Origin: Chryseobacterium kimseyorum
GTDB lineage: Bacteria > Bacteroidota > Bacteroidia > Flavobacteriales > Weeksellaceae
Direction of reading: 5' to 3'
DNA: 64,000 nucleotides
Assembly (NCBI RefSeq): GCF_025971945.1
Contig: NZ_JAPDHW010000017.1
Span: forward strand, 1 to 64,000
In this document: one piece after another, positions 18,352 through 27,051 of the stretch
How the letters are laid out: every line of letters begins with the position of its first letter
Numbering within the stretch: position 1 is the stretch's first letter
Program-made: the position numbers and the translations under genes
The notes under the pieces: model-generated
Told to the model about the DNA's origin: nothing
Database searches by the model: none
What the model saw: only the letters and a program-made list of their open reading frames with translations

Positions 18352-19740
18352 ATGAAAAATAAATTTTTACTTTTCCTTAGCTTACTTCTTTTTAACTCAG
18401 TTTTTTCTCAGCAAATTGTTGGTTCATGGATGGGAGAACTGGAAATCCAAGGCACCAAACTACCATTAATAATCAATGTAAAGCATGAAAACAATGTTTA
18501 CAGTGCAACTTTAGACAGTCCGTTACAAGGTGCTGCAGGAATTCCGATTGATAAAACAACGTTTGTGAATAATGAATTGAGTTTTGAAAATGCAGCGATG
18601 AATGCTAAATTTAAAGGAACACTGAAAGATTCTGAAATCATTGGTACGTTCAGTCAAAACGGTATGGTTTTACCTTTGACTCTAAAGCCGTTTGACAAAT
18701 CAAAAAATAAAGACAAAAATCTTGAGATATTAAAACTTTCAAATCTTGCTGAAAGTTTGGTTAAGATTGAAGATTTCCTTTTTTATCTTGAAAAAAATAA
18801 TCTGGAAGCTGGAGAGATATCTATTTTTAAGGACGGAAAAGAAATATACAAGAGAAATTTTGGTGAAAAAAATCTACCTGATTACAGAAGCACGAATAAT
18901 ACCTATCAAATTGGATCTATCACCAAGACCATGACGGCAATTATGATATTTAAACTGATTGAGAACAATCAATTGAATCTGACGGATAAACTCTCTAAAT
19001 ATTTTCCGCAAATTCCAAATTCAGAAAATATTACAATTTCACAGATGCTTAATCACAGTGCAGGACTTGGCGATTATGTGCAGGTAAAGGATCAACCGAA
19101 ATGGCTTATAAAAAAAGCTACTGAGCAGCAGATTTTCAACAGAATTATTGAACAGGGTTCGCTATTTGAACCAGGTTCTACCCAACAGTATTCCAATTCA
19201 GGATATTATTTACTGACTAAAATACTGGAGAAAATCACCAAAAAATCTTATGCAGAAAATTTAGATCAGTATATTATAAAGCCTTTGAAGCTGGAGCAAT
19301 TTTATACAGCGAACAAAAAACCGAGCAATGTTTACAAATCTTTTGCCTTCGATAAAAAATGGATTCCCATTACTGATTTTGACTTTAACAGTATTGTAGG
19401 TGTCGGTGATATTGCGACTACACCTTACAATCTGAACATTATCATCAATGCAATTTTTGACCGCAAAATCATTTCGGAAACGTCATTACAAGCAATGATG
19501 CCTGATGAAAAAAGATTTGGAAAGGGCTTGGCAATTGTACCTTTTCACAATAAAATTTTTGTCGGTCACAGTGGCGGAACTTATGGTACAAACTCTTTGA
19601 TGATCTACAATGGCGAAGACGATATTTCAATCTCCTACTCTCTTAATGCAGATCGAATCGGTATTGCCGGAAACGATTTTGCCATTGCAATTTTTAGCTT
19701 TCTGTATGGTGCGGATTATGAATTTCCAAAAGCTCAATAG
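18352..19740 (+). CDS. Serine hydrolase of the beta-lactamase / class C fold
   Basis: A 462-residue exported protein: the signal peptide ends near FSQ at 20, an N-terminal beta domain of about 100 residues comes next, then the penicillin-binding-protein-like domain. Visible motifs are the nucleophile box SITK (in YQIGSITKTMTA), the second box YSNSGYYLL, and HSGGTYG in place of KTG. Such proteins are esterases or D-aminopeptidases more often than true beta-lactamases. It is the last gene of the DUF2089 operon. Confidence 0.88.
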   Translation: MKNKFLLFLSLLLFNSVFSQQIVGSWMGELEIQGTKLPLIINVKHENNVYSATLDSPLQGAAGIPIDKTTFVNNELSFENAAMNAKFKGTLKDSEIIGTFSQNGMVLPLTLKPFDKSKNKDKNLEILKLSNLAESLVKIEDFLFYLEKNNLEAGEISIFKDGKEIYKRNFGEKNLPDYRSTNNTYQIGSITKTMTAIMIFKLIENNQLNLTDKLSKYFPQIPNSENITISQMLNHSAGLGDYVQVKDQPKWLIKKATEQQIFNRIIEQGSLFEPGSTQQYSNSGYYLLTKILEKITKKSYAENLDQYIIKPLKLEQFYTANKKPSNVYKSFAFDKKWIPITDFDFNSIVGVGDIATTPYNLNIIINAIFDRKIISETSLQAMMPDEKRFGKGLAIVPFHNKIFVGHSGGTYGTNSLMIYNGEDDISISYSLNADRIGIAGNDFAIAIFSFLYGADYEFPKAQ

Positions 19741-19773
19741 ATAAATTTATCTATCAAATCAAAAATAATTAAA

Positions 19774-19818
19774 CAAAAAAAATGCAGGCGTTGCAATGAA
19801 ACGTCCGCATTTTTTTAT
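19774..19818. terminator. Bidirectional terminator between the serine hydrolase and sdaA
   Basis: AAATGC-GGCGTT pairs with AACG-CC-GCATTT, with small bulges, flanked by A and T runs between convergent genes. Confidence 0.7.
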
Positions 19819-19837
19819 ACTGAATTCGGAATTCTTA

Positions 19838-21256
19838 TTAACACTCAGGTACATTCACGGCAATTGCCAAACCACCTTCTGAAGTTTCTTTAAAACGGTC
19901 ATTCATCGATAACGCAGTTTCCCACATCGTCTGAATCACCTGATCTAAACTTACCTTTGCTTTTGCAGGATCACTTTCCAAAGCAATATTCGCCGCAGTA
20001 ATCGCTTTTATTGCTCCCATCGTATTTCTTTCGATACAAGGAATCTGCACCAACCCTCTGATTGGATCACAGGTCAATCCCAAGTGATGCTCCATGGCAA
20101 TTTCCGCAGCCATCAAAACCTGACCGACGCTGCCGCCTAATATTTCTGTTAAACCTGCAGCCGCCATTGCCGATGAAACTCCTACTTCGGCCTGACAGCC
20201 GCCCATGGCCGCGGAAATCGTTGCATTTTTCTTAAATAAAGTTCCGATTTCTCCGGCAACCAATAAAAATCTTGCAATATCGTCGTCACTTGTAAACGGA
20301 GTAAACGCCTGCGCATACATCAAAACTGCAGGAATCACTCCGCTTGCGCCATTGGTAGGTGCTGTGATGATTCGTCCAAAACTCGCATTCTCCTCATTCA
20401 CTGCGAGCGCAAAACAGGCAATCCATTTGTTGATGTTGGTGAAGTTTTCTTCGGCGTCAACAACCTGCTGAAACCATTCGTCTTTATTTTTGTAAATCTG
20501 TTCGCCTAATAATTTCCGGTTCATTCCGGCTGCACGGCGGGTCACATTCAGTCCGCCGGGCAAAATGCCTTCTTTATTTACCCCTTTATAAATACATTCT
20601 TTGATGTTTTCCCAAATATACAGCGCCTCCTTTCTTGTCTCTTCCTGTGTTCTCCAGCTTTCTTCATTGATTAAAATAAGATCCGACATTTTATCAAAAC
20701 CTAATTTCTCGCAATATTTGAGAATATCTGAACCGTGGTGACACGGATATATCGTGCGGACGCACTGCTTCTCAATAGAGTTTTTTTCCTGACTGGCGAT
20801 GAAACCTCCGCCTACAGAATAGAAATCCTGCACGAGCTCGATACCGTCTTCAAAAATAGCTTTGAAAATCATTCCATTGGGATGAAAGTCTAAAGATGTG
20901 GACATATTGAGAACCAAGTGATGTCCATAAACAAAAGGAATTTCTTTTTCTCCTCCTAAATTAAGAATCTCAGAAGTTTTGATCTGGTGAACAATTTCGT
21001 CGATCTTTGAAGTATTGATGGTTTTAAAATCTTCACCATTCAATCCCAACATTCCTGCTATGTCTGTTCCGTGACCGATACCCGTTTTTGCCAATGACCC
21101 GAAGAATTCCAGAAAAACCTCTTTCACCTCAGCGATCGATCTTTCTCTTTTGATAATCCTGATAAATGCCGAAGCAGCATTCCAAGGTCCCATTGTGTGT
21201 GAACTGGACGGTCCAATTCCTACTTTAATAATTTCAAAAACCGATATAGATTCCAT
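19838..21256 (-). CDS. sdaA: L-serine ammonia-lyase (iron-sulfur dependent)
   Basis: Deaminates L-serine to pyruvate with a [4Fe-4S] cluster. The 472-residue single-chain form has the beta domain with GPSSSHTMGPWNAA at 15-28 and the alpha domain with cluster and substrate motifs APTNGASGVIPA, MGGCQAEVG, LTCDPIRGLVQIPCIERN and the final Cys (NVPEC) that completes the tail-in-mouth arrangement. Length is standard for single-chain SdaA. Confidence 0.96.
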   Translation of the reverse strand: MESISVFEIIKVGIGPSSSHTMGPWNAASAFIRIIKRERSIAEVKEVFLEFFGSLAKTGIGHGTDIAGMLGLNGEDFKTINTSKIDEIVHQIKTSEILNLGGEKEIPFVYGHHLVLNMSTSLDFHPNGMIFKAIFEDGIELVQDFYSVGGGFIASQEKNSIEKQCVRTIYPCHHGSDILKYCEKLGFDKMSDLILINEESWRTQEETRKEALYIWENIKECIYKGVNKEGILPGGLNVTRRAAGMNRKLLGEQIYKNKDEWFQQVVDAEENFTNINKWIACFALAVNEENASFGRIITAPTNGASGVIPAVLMYAQAFTPFTSDDDIARFLLVAGEIGTLFKKNATISAAMGGCQAEVGVSSAMAAAGLTEILGGSVGQVLMAAEIAMEHHLGLTCDPIRGLVQIPCIERNTMGAIKAITAANIALESDPAKAKVSLDQVIQTMWETALSMNDRFKETSEGGLAIAVNVPEC

Positions 21257-21349
21257 ACGTGATTTTCATTTTCATGAAAAGCAAATATACACGATAAATT
21301 CTAAAGAAATCAAGTTGCTTTTCCTTAGAAAATTCATTTTGAATAATTA

Positions 21350-21388
21350 AAAAACCCTGCCAGCGTTTAAAACGCTGGCAAGGTTGTA
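21350..21388 (-). terminator. Strong palindromic terminator after amt
   Basis: TGCCAGCGTT / AACGCTGGCA with a 3-base loop, extended by four more pairs after a C-A mismatch. The - strand reading continues into a T run. It is GC-rich for this genome and may be a copy of a dispersed palindrome as well. Confidence 0.8.
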
Positions 21389-21416
21389 TCGTTATAGAAT
21401 TTATTTTTTAAAATAA

Positions 21417-22763
21417 TTACCACTTGAGGCTTTCCTCATGCTGAGACATATCTAAACCTATATTTTCTGATTCTTCAGAAACTCTGAGCGTGATAATCCG
21501 GTTGGTGATTTTATACAAAAGCAATGATCCGAAAAATGTAAATATAGAAACCAAAATCAATGCAGTCATATGATGGATAAAAACCTCAACTCCCCCATGC
21601 AGAAGACTTGCGTTCTCACCATGAGCAAAAATTGCAGTCAAAATCATTCCCATAATTCCTCCAACTCCGTGACAGGCAAACACATCTAAAGTATCGTCGA
21701 TTTTCTTTAAGGCTTTCCAGTTCATCATCAGATTAGAGACAATTGCCGCAGCAAATCCGATGAATAGACTTTCCTGTATTGAGACGAATCCACAGGCAGG
21801 AGTGATCGCAACCAAACCTACCACAGCACCGATACAGGCTCCCAGTGCAGAAACTTTTCTTCCGTTGATTCTGTCGAAGAATATCCATGTCATCATGGCC
21901 GAAGCCGATGCAATCGTCGTGGTACCAAAAGCAATTGCAGCAGTCGCATTCGCGCTTAAAGCCGAACCGGCATTAAAACCGAACCAGCCAAACCAAAGCA
22001 TTCCGGTTCCTAAAATAACATAAGGAATATTGGAAGGCTCATGATGAGGATTTTTTCTTCTTCCCAAAACAATCGCACCCGCCAATGCAGCAAAACCGGC
22101 ACTCATGTGAACCACGGTTCCACCTGCAAAATCTTTAACCCCAAAAAATTTGTTTAAAAGACCTTCGGGATGCCAAACCATGTGACAAAGCGGCGTGTAG
22201 ATAAAAAGACTGAATAATACCATGAAAACCAAATACGAAATAAACCGTACTCTCTCAGCAAATGATCCTGTAATCAATGCTGGGGTAATCACCGCAAATT
22301 TCATCTGAAACAAAGCAAATAAGATAAAAGGTATTGTAGAAGCCATGGTTTTGTGCGGATAGATACTCACATGATTGAAGAACGGATAAGTTAATGGATT
22401 TCCGATAATTCCATAATGCTCGCCATCGATTTCAAAACCGATAGAATCCCCAAAAGATAATGAAAAACCGACTACGATCCACAAAATAGATATGACTCCC
22501 AAGGCGATAAAGCTCTGCAGCATGGTCGAAATCATGTTTTTCTTTCCCACCATTCCACCGTAGAAGAAGGAAAGACCTGGAGTCATCAGAAGAACAAGGC
22601 CGGCCGCAGCCAAAATCCATGCTACATCTGAACCAACGATACTTTCTTCTCCTAAAAAGTCACCGGTATTTGGGAAATCAACACTGGGCTTCCAGAAAAG
22701 TCCACCGATGGCAATTAAAGAAATTATTATAAATGAAACTTTCCATTTTAAACCAACTTTCAT
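21417..22763 (-). CDS. amt: Ammonium transporter
   Basis: A 448-residue Amt/Rh channel. After a first hydrophobic segment there are about 11 helices. Conserved stretches seen: GLSFFYGGMVGKKN, the pore His motif HMSAGFAALAGAIVLG, WFGFNAGSAL, and HGVGGIMGMILTAIF with the second pore His. The N-terminal extension of about 40 residues includes a probable signal-like helix. No adjacent glnK (PII) gene is present, which is unusual for amt in many bacteria. Confidence 0.95.
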   Translation of the reverse strand: MKVGLKWKVSFIIISLIAIGGLFWKPSVDFPNTGDFLGEESIVGSDVAWILAAAGLVLLMTPGLSFFYGGMVGKKNMISTMLQSFIALGVISILWIVVGFSLSFGDSIGFEIDGEHYGIIGNPLTYPFFNHVSIYPHKTMASTIPFILFALFQMKFAVITPALITGSFAERVRFISYLVFMVLFSLFIYTPLCHMVWHPEGLLNKFFGVKDFAGGTVVHMSAGFAALAGAIVLGRRKNPHHEPSNIPYVILGTGMLWFGWFGFNAGSALSANATAAIAFGTTTIASASAMMTWIFFDRINGRKVSALGACIGAVVGLVAITPACGFVSIQESLFIGFAAAIVSNLMMNWKALKKIDDTLDVFACHGVGGIMGMILTAIFAHGENASLLHGGVEVFIHHMTALILVSIFTFFGSLLLYKITNRIITLRVSEESENIGLDMSQHEESLKW

Positions 22764-22879
22764 ACTAACTAATTTTTAAAGGAAATAAAACAACTCAACA
22801 TATTTAAAGCTATTTTATTTATTTTTAATTCAACCCCTGCAAAATTAGATATTAATTTTAATATTTTATCATTAAAAAT

Positions 22880-22914
22880 AAAATAACCCCAATTAAAATT
22901 GAGGTTATTTTTAA
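22880..22914 (-). terminator. Terminator of the alpha/beta hydrolase gene
   Basis: The stem AATAACC-CAATT / AATTG-GGTTATT has one mismatch; a T run follows on the - strand. Confidence 0.75.
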
Positions 22915-22916
22915 AT

Positions 22917-23558
22917 TTAAATAAAAATCTCATGAAGTAATGTTGAGACTTCTTTGTATTTCGTAGCAGGAAATAAGTGAGTTCCGCCTTTGATAATGTA
23001 ATTGGGTTTTGAATTTTTAATTGGAAAAACAATATCCCGGTCTCCCAAAATCTGAATCACGTTCGGGTTTTCTTCAAATTTCCATTCTGAAATTCTCTCT
23101 ACAGACCATTTGAGATAATAGGGGTCTCTCACCTGAAAGTACTCAATGACTTTAGGATTTTTCGGATCAAAAAACTTCCTAAGTCTCGTATAAAAAACAG
23201 AAGTTTGATCATTGAAAAGCCGTATCGGTAGATATTTCGGAATTCTGGTAACCTCTCCCATTTTGATCAGTCGCGATTTTTCTTTATCAGATTTTATACT
23301 TCCCATGATCACCACTTTTTCGGCAGGTTTCAATGCATTCAGTTCCTGAACCATAATTCCGCCAAACGAATAGCCCAGCAAATAGAAAGGTTCGCTTGTA
23401 TCAATCTTTTCGGCCATTCTGCCTACATAATCTGCAAAGCTTTCATTCAGGTTGGGAATCATCCAGTCGATAAAAACAACTTCATGCTGCTCTGGAAATT
23501 TTAGTTTTTCCAAAACTTTAAAATCTGCTCCCAAGCCACTTACTACATATATTTTCAT
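22917..23558 (-). CDS. Alpha/beta hydrolase
   Basis: A 213-residue cytosolic protein. The nucleophile elbow GYSFGG (Ser near 74) lies in LLGYSFGGIMVQEL. A later Asp in LGDRDIVFP and the His in IKGGTHLFPA complete the triad. No signal peptide. Substrate unknown; it resembles small esterases of Flavobacteriia. It stands alone between two terminators. Confidence 0.85.
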   Translation of the reverse strand: MKIYVVSGLGADFKVLEKLKFPEQHEVVFIDWMIPNLNESFADYVGRMAEKIDTSEPFYLLGYSFGGIMVQELNALKPAEKVVIMGSIKSDKEKSRLIKMGEVTRIPKYLPIRLFNDQTSVFYTRLRKFFDPKNPKVIEYFQVRDPYYLKWSVERISEWKFEENPNVIQILGDRDIVFPIKNSKPNYIIKGGTHLFPATKYKEVSTLLHEIFI

Positions 23559-23629
23559 CTGTATTTGATCTTGTTAATTTAAATTTTGGGCTGAGATTAC
23601 ATCACTCCAGTTTATCAGTACTAAAATAA

Positions 23630-23664
23630 AAAAAATGCACAACTTATTAAAAGCTGTGCATCAT
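23630..23664 (-). terminator. Terminator of the downstream YceI gene
   Basis: ATGCACA and TGTGCAT arms enclose a loop of about 14 bases including short AT pairs; a T run follows on the - strand. Confidence 0.7.
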
Positions 23665-23684
23665 GATTTATGAAAATTTTAACC

Positions 23685-24296
23685 TTACAAAGGTCTTTCG
23701 TTGTCAACTTTCTGAGTAGAAACTTTAAACTGAATATCCATCTCGTCTTTGATAAAATAGTCTTTCAAAGAATTCTGATAGAAAATTCTAAAGTCTTTTC
23801 TGTTCAAAGAGAATACTGAAGACTCAATCTCTACCGTAAACTGCGTAATGTGGGCGTTTGCCGGGAATGAAATCGTCTTTCTGATACCTTTGATGGTAAT
23901 ATCTCCAACGATGGTAGAATTGTACTCGCTGTTCGCCAAAGGAATAATTTTTTTCAAATGGAATTTAGCAGTCGGGAATTTTTTAACTTCGAAGAAATTT
24001 GTCCCTTTTAATTCGTTAGTCAGTTTCACTTGATCGTCACCTGAAAGATCGGCTACAACCAAACTTCTCATGTCGATTACAAACTCACCGTCAACAAATA
24101 CTGTTTTATCAAAATTAAATTTTCCACTTTTCAGTTTCAGACTTCCGTAGTGAGAAGATGCTTTGGTTTTTACAACCTTATGTCCCCACCATTTGATCTC
24201 AGAACTGATCACTTTAGAAATTTTATCTCCCTTTTTTTGAGCAAATACAAATGATATGCTCGCACACATCATCACAAACAATAATAATCTTTTCAT
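23685..24296 (-). CDS. YceI-family periplasmic lipid-binding-fold protein (copy 1)
   Basis: A 203-residue exported protein, signal peptide ending at VFAQ. The YceI lipocalin-like barrel shows IKWWGHKVVKTKASSHYGSL near the start, DGEFVIDMRSLVVADLSGD, FPTAKFHLKKI and IKGIRKTISFPA. It may bind an isoprenoid-like molecule, as the family does. A tandem paralogue lies 78 bp upstream on the same strand, but a terminator between the two suggests separate transcripts. Confidence 0.88.
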   Translation of the reverse strand: MKRLLLFVMMCASISFVFAQKKGDKISKVISSEIKWWGHKVVKTKASSHYGSLKLKSGKFNFDKTVFVDGEFVIDMRSLVVADLSGDDQVKLTNELKGTNFFEVKKFPTAKFHLKKIIPLANSEYNSTIVGDITIKGIRKTISFPANAHITQFTVEIESSVFSLNRKDFRIFYQNSLKDYFIKDEMDIQFKVSTQKVDNERPL

Positions 24297-24326
24297 TCTT
24301 TTTTATTTACAATTCAACAAAAATAA

Positions 24327-24356
24327 AAAAAAGTGTAGAACTTCTACACTTTTAAT
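24327..24356 (-). terminator. Terminator between the two YceI genes
   Basis: AAAAGTGTAGA and TCTACACTTTT form a near-perfect hairpin; it closes the 24375-24941 gene. Confidence 0.75.
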
Positions 24357-24374
24357 AATATTTTTTTGATTAAA

Positions 24375-24941
24375 TTATTTCGCAGTCACTTTTACAAGCA
24401 TATCGATATCATCTTTCACAAAAACATCTTTCATCGAAGATTTGTAAGCGACATCAAATTTCTGTCTGTCGAAAGAGAATTTATTAGACTCTAAACTTAC
24501 CACTCCATTTGCATAAGAAACTTTTGCAGGGAAAGAAACTGGACTTGTTTTTCCTTTTACTGTAAGGTTTCCTGTAACCAGTTTATTGTAAACTTTATCG
24601 GAATTTTTCTTAACTGAGGTAATTTTAAAACTTGCTGTCGGGAACTTTTCAACTTCGAAGAAATCTCCGTTCTTAAGGTGGCCATTCAGTTTCCCTTGAT
24701 ATTCACCTGAAAGATCTGTAGCGTTGATAGAATTCATATCCAAAACGAAATCACCTCCTACAAGCTCATTCCCTTTCATGATCATATTTCCGGATTTTAC
24801 TTTCACCGTTCCGTCGTGAGAACTGGATTCTGTTTTTGCAACTTTGTAACCCCACCAGTGTACATCAGATGTTACCACTTTTTTTGACTGACCGAAAGCC
24901 AAACCACTGGCCAAAACCGCTAATAAAAATATTTTTTTCAT
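24375..24941 (-). CDS. YceI-family periplasmic lipid-binding-fold protein (copy 2)
   Basis: A 188-residue paralogue of the gene just downstream: signal peptide ending at AFGQ, then VHWWGYKVAKTESSSHDGTV, GGDFVLDMNSINATDLSGEY, FPTASFKITSVKK and VKGKTSPVSFPA in the same order. Alignment by eye shows roughly half of the residues shared, so the duplication is not recent. The family is linked to stress and isoprenoid binding. Confidence 0.9.
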   Translation of the reverse strand: MKKIFLLAVLASGLAFGQSKKVVTSDVHWWGYKVAKTESSSHDGTVKVKSGNMIMKGNELVGGDFVLDMNSINATDLSGEYQGKLNGHLKNGDFFEVEKFPTASFKITSVKKNSDKVYNKLVTGNLTVKGKTSPVSFPAKVSYANGVVSLESNKFSFDRQKFDVAYKSSMKDVFVKDDIDMLVKVTAK

Positions 24942-25047
24942 GAATAAAACTTTTTAATTATTTACTGCTGCAAATGTAATTATCTTAATCGGTAGTTCAT
25001 CTTGATGTACATCAATTATCACAAAGATTTTTTATGACTAAAATCAT

Positions 25048-25076
25048 CCAAAAAAAACTCCGAATTTCTTCGGAGC
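25048..25076 (-). terminator. Terminator of glk
   Basis: CTCCGAA / TTCGGAG with a 4-base loop, and a T run on the - strand. Confidence 0.8.
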
Positions 25077-25084
25077 TGTATTTT

Positions 25085-26140
25085 TTAGTCTTTATAATAA
25101 GCGGCGTAAAGTGCGGCACCATCTATACTGGTGGTGTCTGTATTGATCAGATAAATCGGAATGTTTTTCAACATATCTTCCATCTTATCGCTGATCTTAA
25201 ATTTCTCATAGAATTTTTCTTTGTCAATATACTGCTTAATGATATGCGGAATATCTCCGGTAATCAATAAACCTCCGGTTGCTTTCAGCTTTAGAGTGAG
25301 GTTGTTTGCCTCTCTTGCTAAAAACTCCAAAAATGTATCTAATGCAATTTTGCAGATCATTACGTTTTCTTCAACGGCAGCTTTGAAAATTTCTTCTGTG
25401 AAATTTCCGTTGGCATTAGTCAGTCTTTCAGATAGCCATTCCGGTTCCGGATGTCTTTTAACGTCTCTTAAGAATCTGTATATATTAAATAATCCTGTTT
25501 TAGATAAAACATTTTCCCAGCTTACAATTCCGTAGATATTATTTAAAAACTGGTAAAACTCTACTTCTACATTCGTTCTTGGAGAAAATTCTGAGTGACC
25601 GCCTTCTGTTGCAAAAGGTCTTAGATATTTTCCGTCAAAGAAATATCCTGCCTCACCCAAACCGTTTCCTGGAGCCAAAATCGCTACGTTTCCTTTTTCC
25701 AGATGACCGCTGCTGTATATAGCATCCAAATCACTGTCTGCAAGAAGTGCAATACCGTAAGCCGAAGCTTCCTGGTCATTCAACATCGTCACTTCTTCGA
25801 AACCAAATGTATTTTTATATTCTTCAACATCTAAACTCCATCCCAATCTTGCAGGGTTACTTCTACCATTTAAAACGGGTCCCGGAACAGATACTCCCAA
25901 ACGCTGAACGTTTTCTAACTGCTCATCCTGAATAAATTGGGTAAGAATTTCAGAAAATGCAGAATATTCTTTAGTAGGATAATTTTTTTGAATTTTAGTT
26001 TCAATTCCACCATTACCTGAGACATAATAAGCGATCGTAGTAACATCTTCACGTAGGTTGGCACCAATGATCGAAACATTATCGTTACTGCTGTTTTTTA
26101 CTCCTGGTAAAAAAAGTGGAAATTTTGGATTTAAGTTCAT
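25085..26140 (-). CDS. glk: Glucokinase
   Basis: Phosphorylates glucose with ATP. The 351-residue protein matches the bacterial glucokinase family (PF02685), not ROK: GANLREDVTTIAYY as phosphate-1 region, GVSVPGPVLNGRS, the catalytic Asp in VTMLNDQEASAYG, APGNGLGEAGY, and EGGHSEFSPR with HSE in place of the zinc-site pattern of ROK. The frame is open to 26158, but ATG 26140 gives the family-like N-terminus. Confidence 0.85.
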   Translation of the reverse strand: MNLNPKFPLFLPGVKNSSNDNVSIIGANLREDVTTIAYYVSGNGGIETKIQKNYPTKEYSAFSEILTQFIQDEQLENVQRLGVSVPGPVLNGRSNPARLGWSLDVEEYKNTFGFEEVTMLNDQEASAYGIALLADSDLDAIYSSGHLEKGNVAILAPGNGLGEAGYFFDGKYLRPFATEGGHSEFSPRTNVEVEFYQFLNNIYGIVSWENVLSKTGLFNIYRFLRDVKRHPEPEWLSERLTNANGNFTEEIFKAAVEENVMICKIALDTFLEFLAREANNLTLKLKATGGLLITGDIPHIIKQYIDKEKFYEKFKISDKMEDMLKNIPIYLINTDTTSIDGAALYAAYYKD

Positions 26141-26193
26141 AATCGCTAATTTTATCAAATATAATAATTGTTTTGGTATTTCTCGCTAGGTAA

Positions 26194-26228
26194 AACAAAA
26201 CCTTTTCAAAATTTCGAAAAGGTTTGGC
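26194..26228 (-). terminator. Terminator of the 26254-26817 barrel gene
   Basis: AAACCTTTTC / GAAAAGGTTT, 10 bp, 8-base loop, with T-rich sequence after it on the - strand. Confidence 0.7.
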
Positions 26229-26253
26229 TTATAACTGATTATAATTGTTTTAA

Positions 26254-26817
26254 TTATTTTCCTAAAGCAATGTTGTAAGAAAATCCGGCACCAATGCTTC
26301 CCACATTGTAGTCCTGACCTGCTACATCTCCATTACTTCCTGAAAATACTTTCTGATATTGTAGGAAGAAATTCCAGTCTCTATTGTGATATCCGATCTC
26401 CGGCTTCAAGTAAAAACCTCCATCTGGTCTGTTTACAGTAGAATTCGTGGCTACTCTGTCATCACCTACCAAAAATCCGTATCCAAGGTCAGCTCCGAAA
26501 TAAAAACCGGTCTGCTTAGGATAAATTCTGATGAGTGCTGCTACAGGAACTACACCAACGTCGTTATTGTCATATCCGTTATTATCTTTTGCAAAATAAT
26601 GGGTATACCCTGTTGCAATACCCAATCCAAATCCCGGAGTAATTAGATTTTGATACGCTACATCTACACCTACTGCTGCAGAAAGGTTATCCGCCGGAAC
26701 TGCAATACCTGCTGTAGCTCCCACTTTAATCATGTTGTTCATGCTTGCACTCTGTGCACTTAACAAACCTGCTGTTAAAATTCCTGCTCCTAATATTGTT
26801 TTCTTAATCATTTTCAT
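26254..26817 (-). CDS. Small outer-membrane beta-barrel protein
   Basis: A 187-residue exported protein, signal peptide ending at LLSAQ. Alternating strands (GATAGIAVPADNL, GFGLGIATGYTHYF, FYFGADLGYGFLVGD, FYLKPEIGYHNRDWNFFLQYQKVF) and GAGFSYNIALGK at the end mark an eight-strand barrel of the outer-membrane beta-barrel class. The frame is open to 26895, but ATG 26817 gives a proper signal peptide. Function unknown. Confidence 0.75.
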   Translation of the reverse strand: MKMIKKTILGAGILTAGLLSAQSASMNNMIKVGATAGIAVPADNLSAAVGVDVAYQNLITPGFGLGIATGYTHYFAKDNNGYDNNDVGVVPVAALIRIYPKQTGFYFGADLGYGFLVGDDRVATNSTVNRPDGGFYLKPEIGYHNRDWNFFLQYQKVFSGSNGDVAGQDYNVGSIGAGFSYNIALGK

Positions 26818-27051
26818 AACATTGATTTTTTTAAATTTTACTGAATGGTGATATGTAAAAATCATGCCAAAATAATTCACACCTGTTAACAGCAATCCTT
26901 AAAATTTTCACAAATTAATGAAAATCAACAGATTAAATTTTAAAATATTTAAATAGTTGTTTAACTTTACATGACGACAGACAATAAAGAGCAATTGGAA
27001 TTTGTTTAGTAATTATACACCTTTTCTTTTATCACAAAATAAATCAGAATT

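Noticed and set aside
21350..21388. The amt/sdaA palindrome as a mobile element end
   Set aside because: It has the place, stem and T run of a terminator; a dispersed repeat origin is possible but not shown by one copy.
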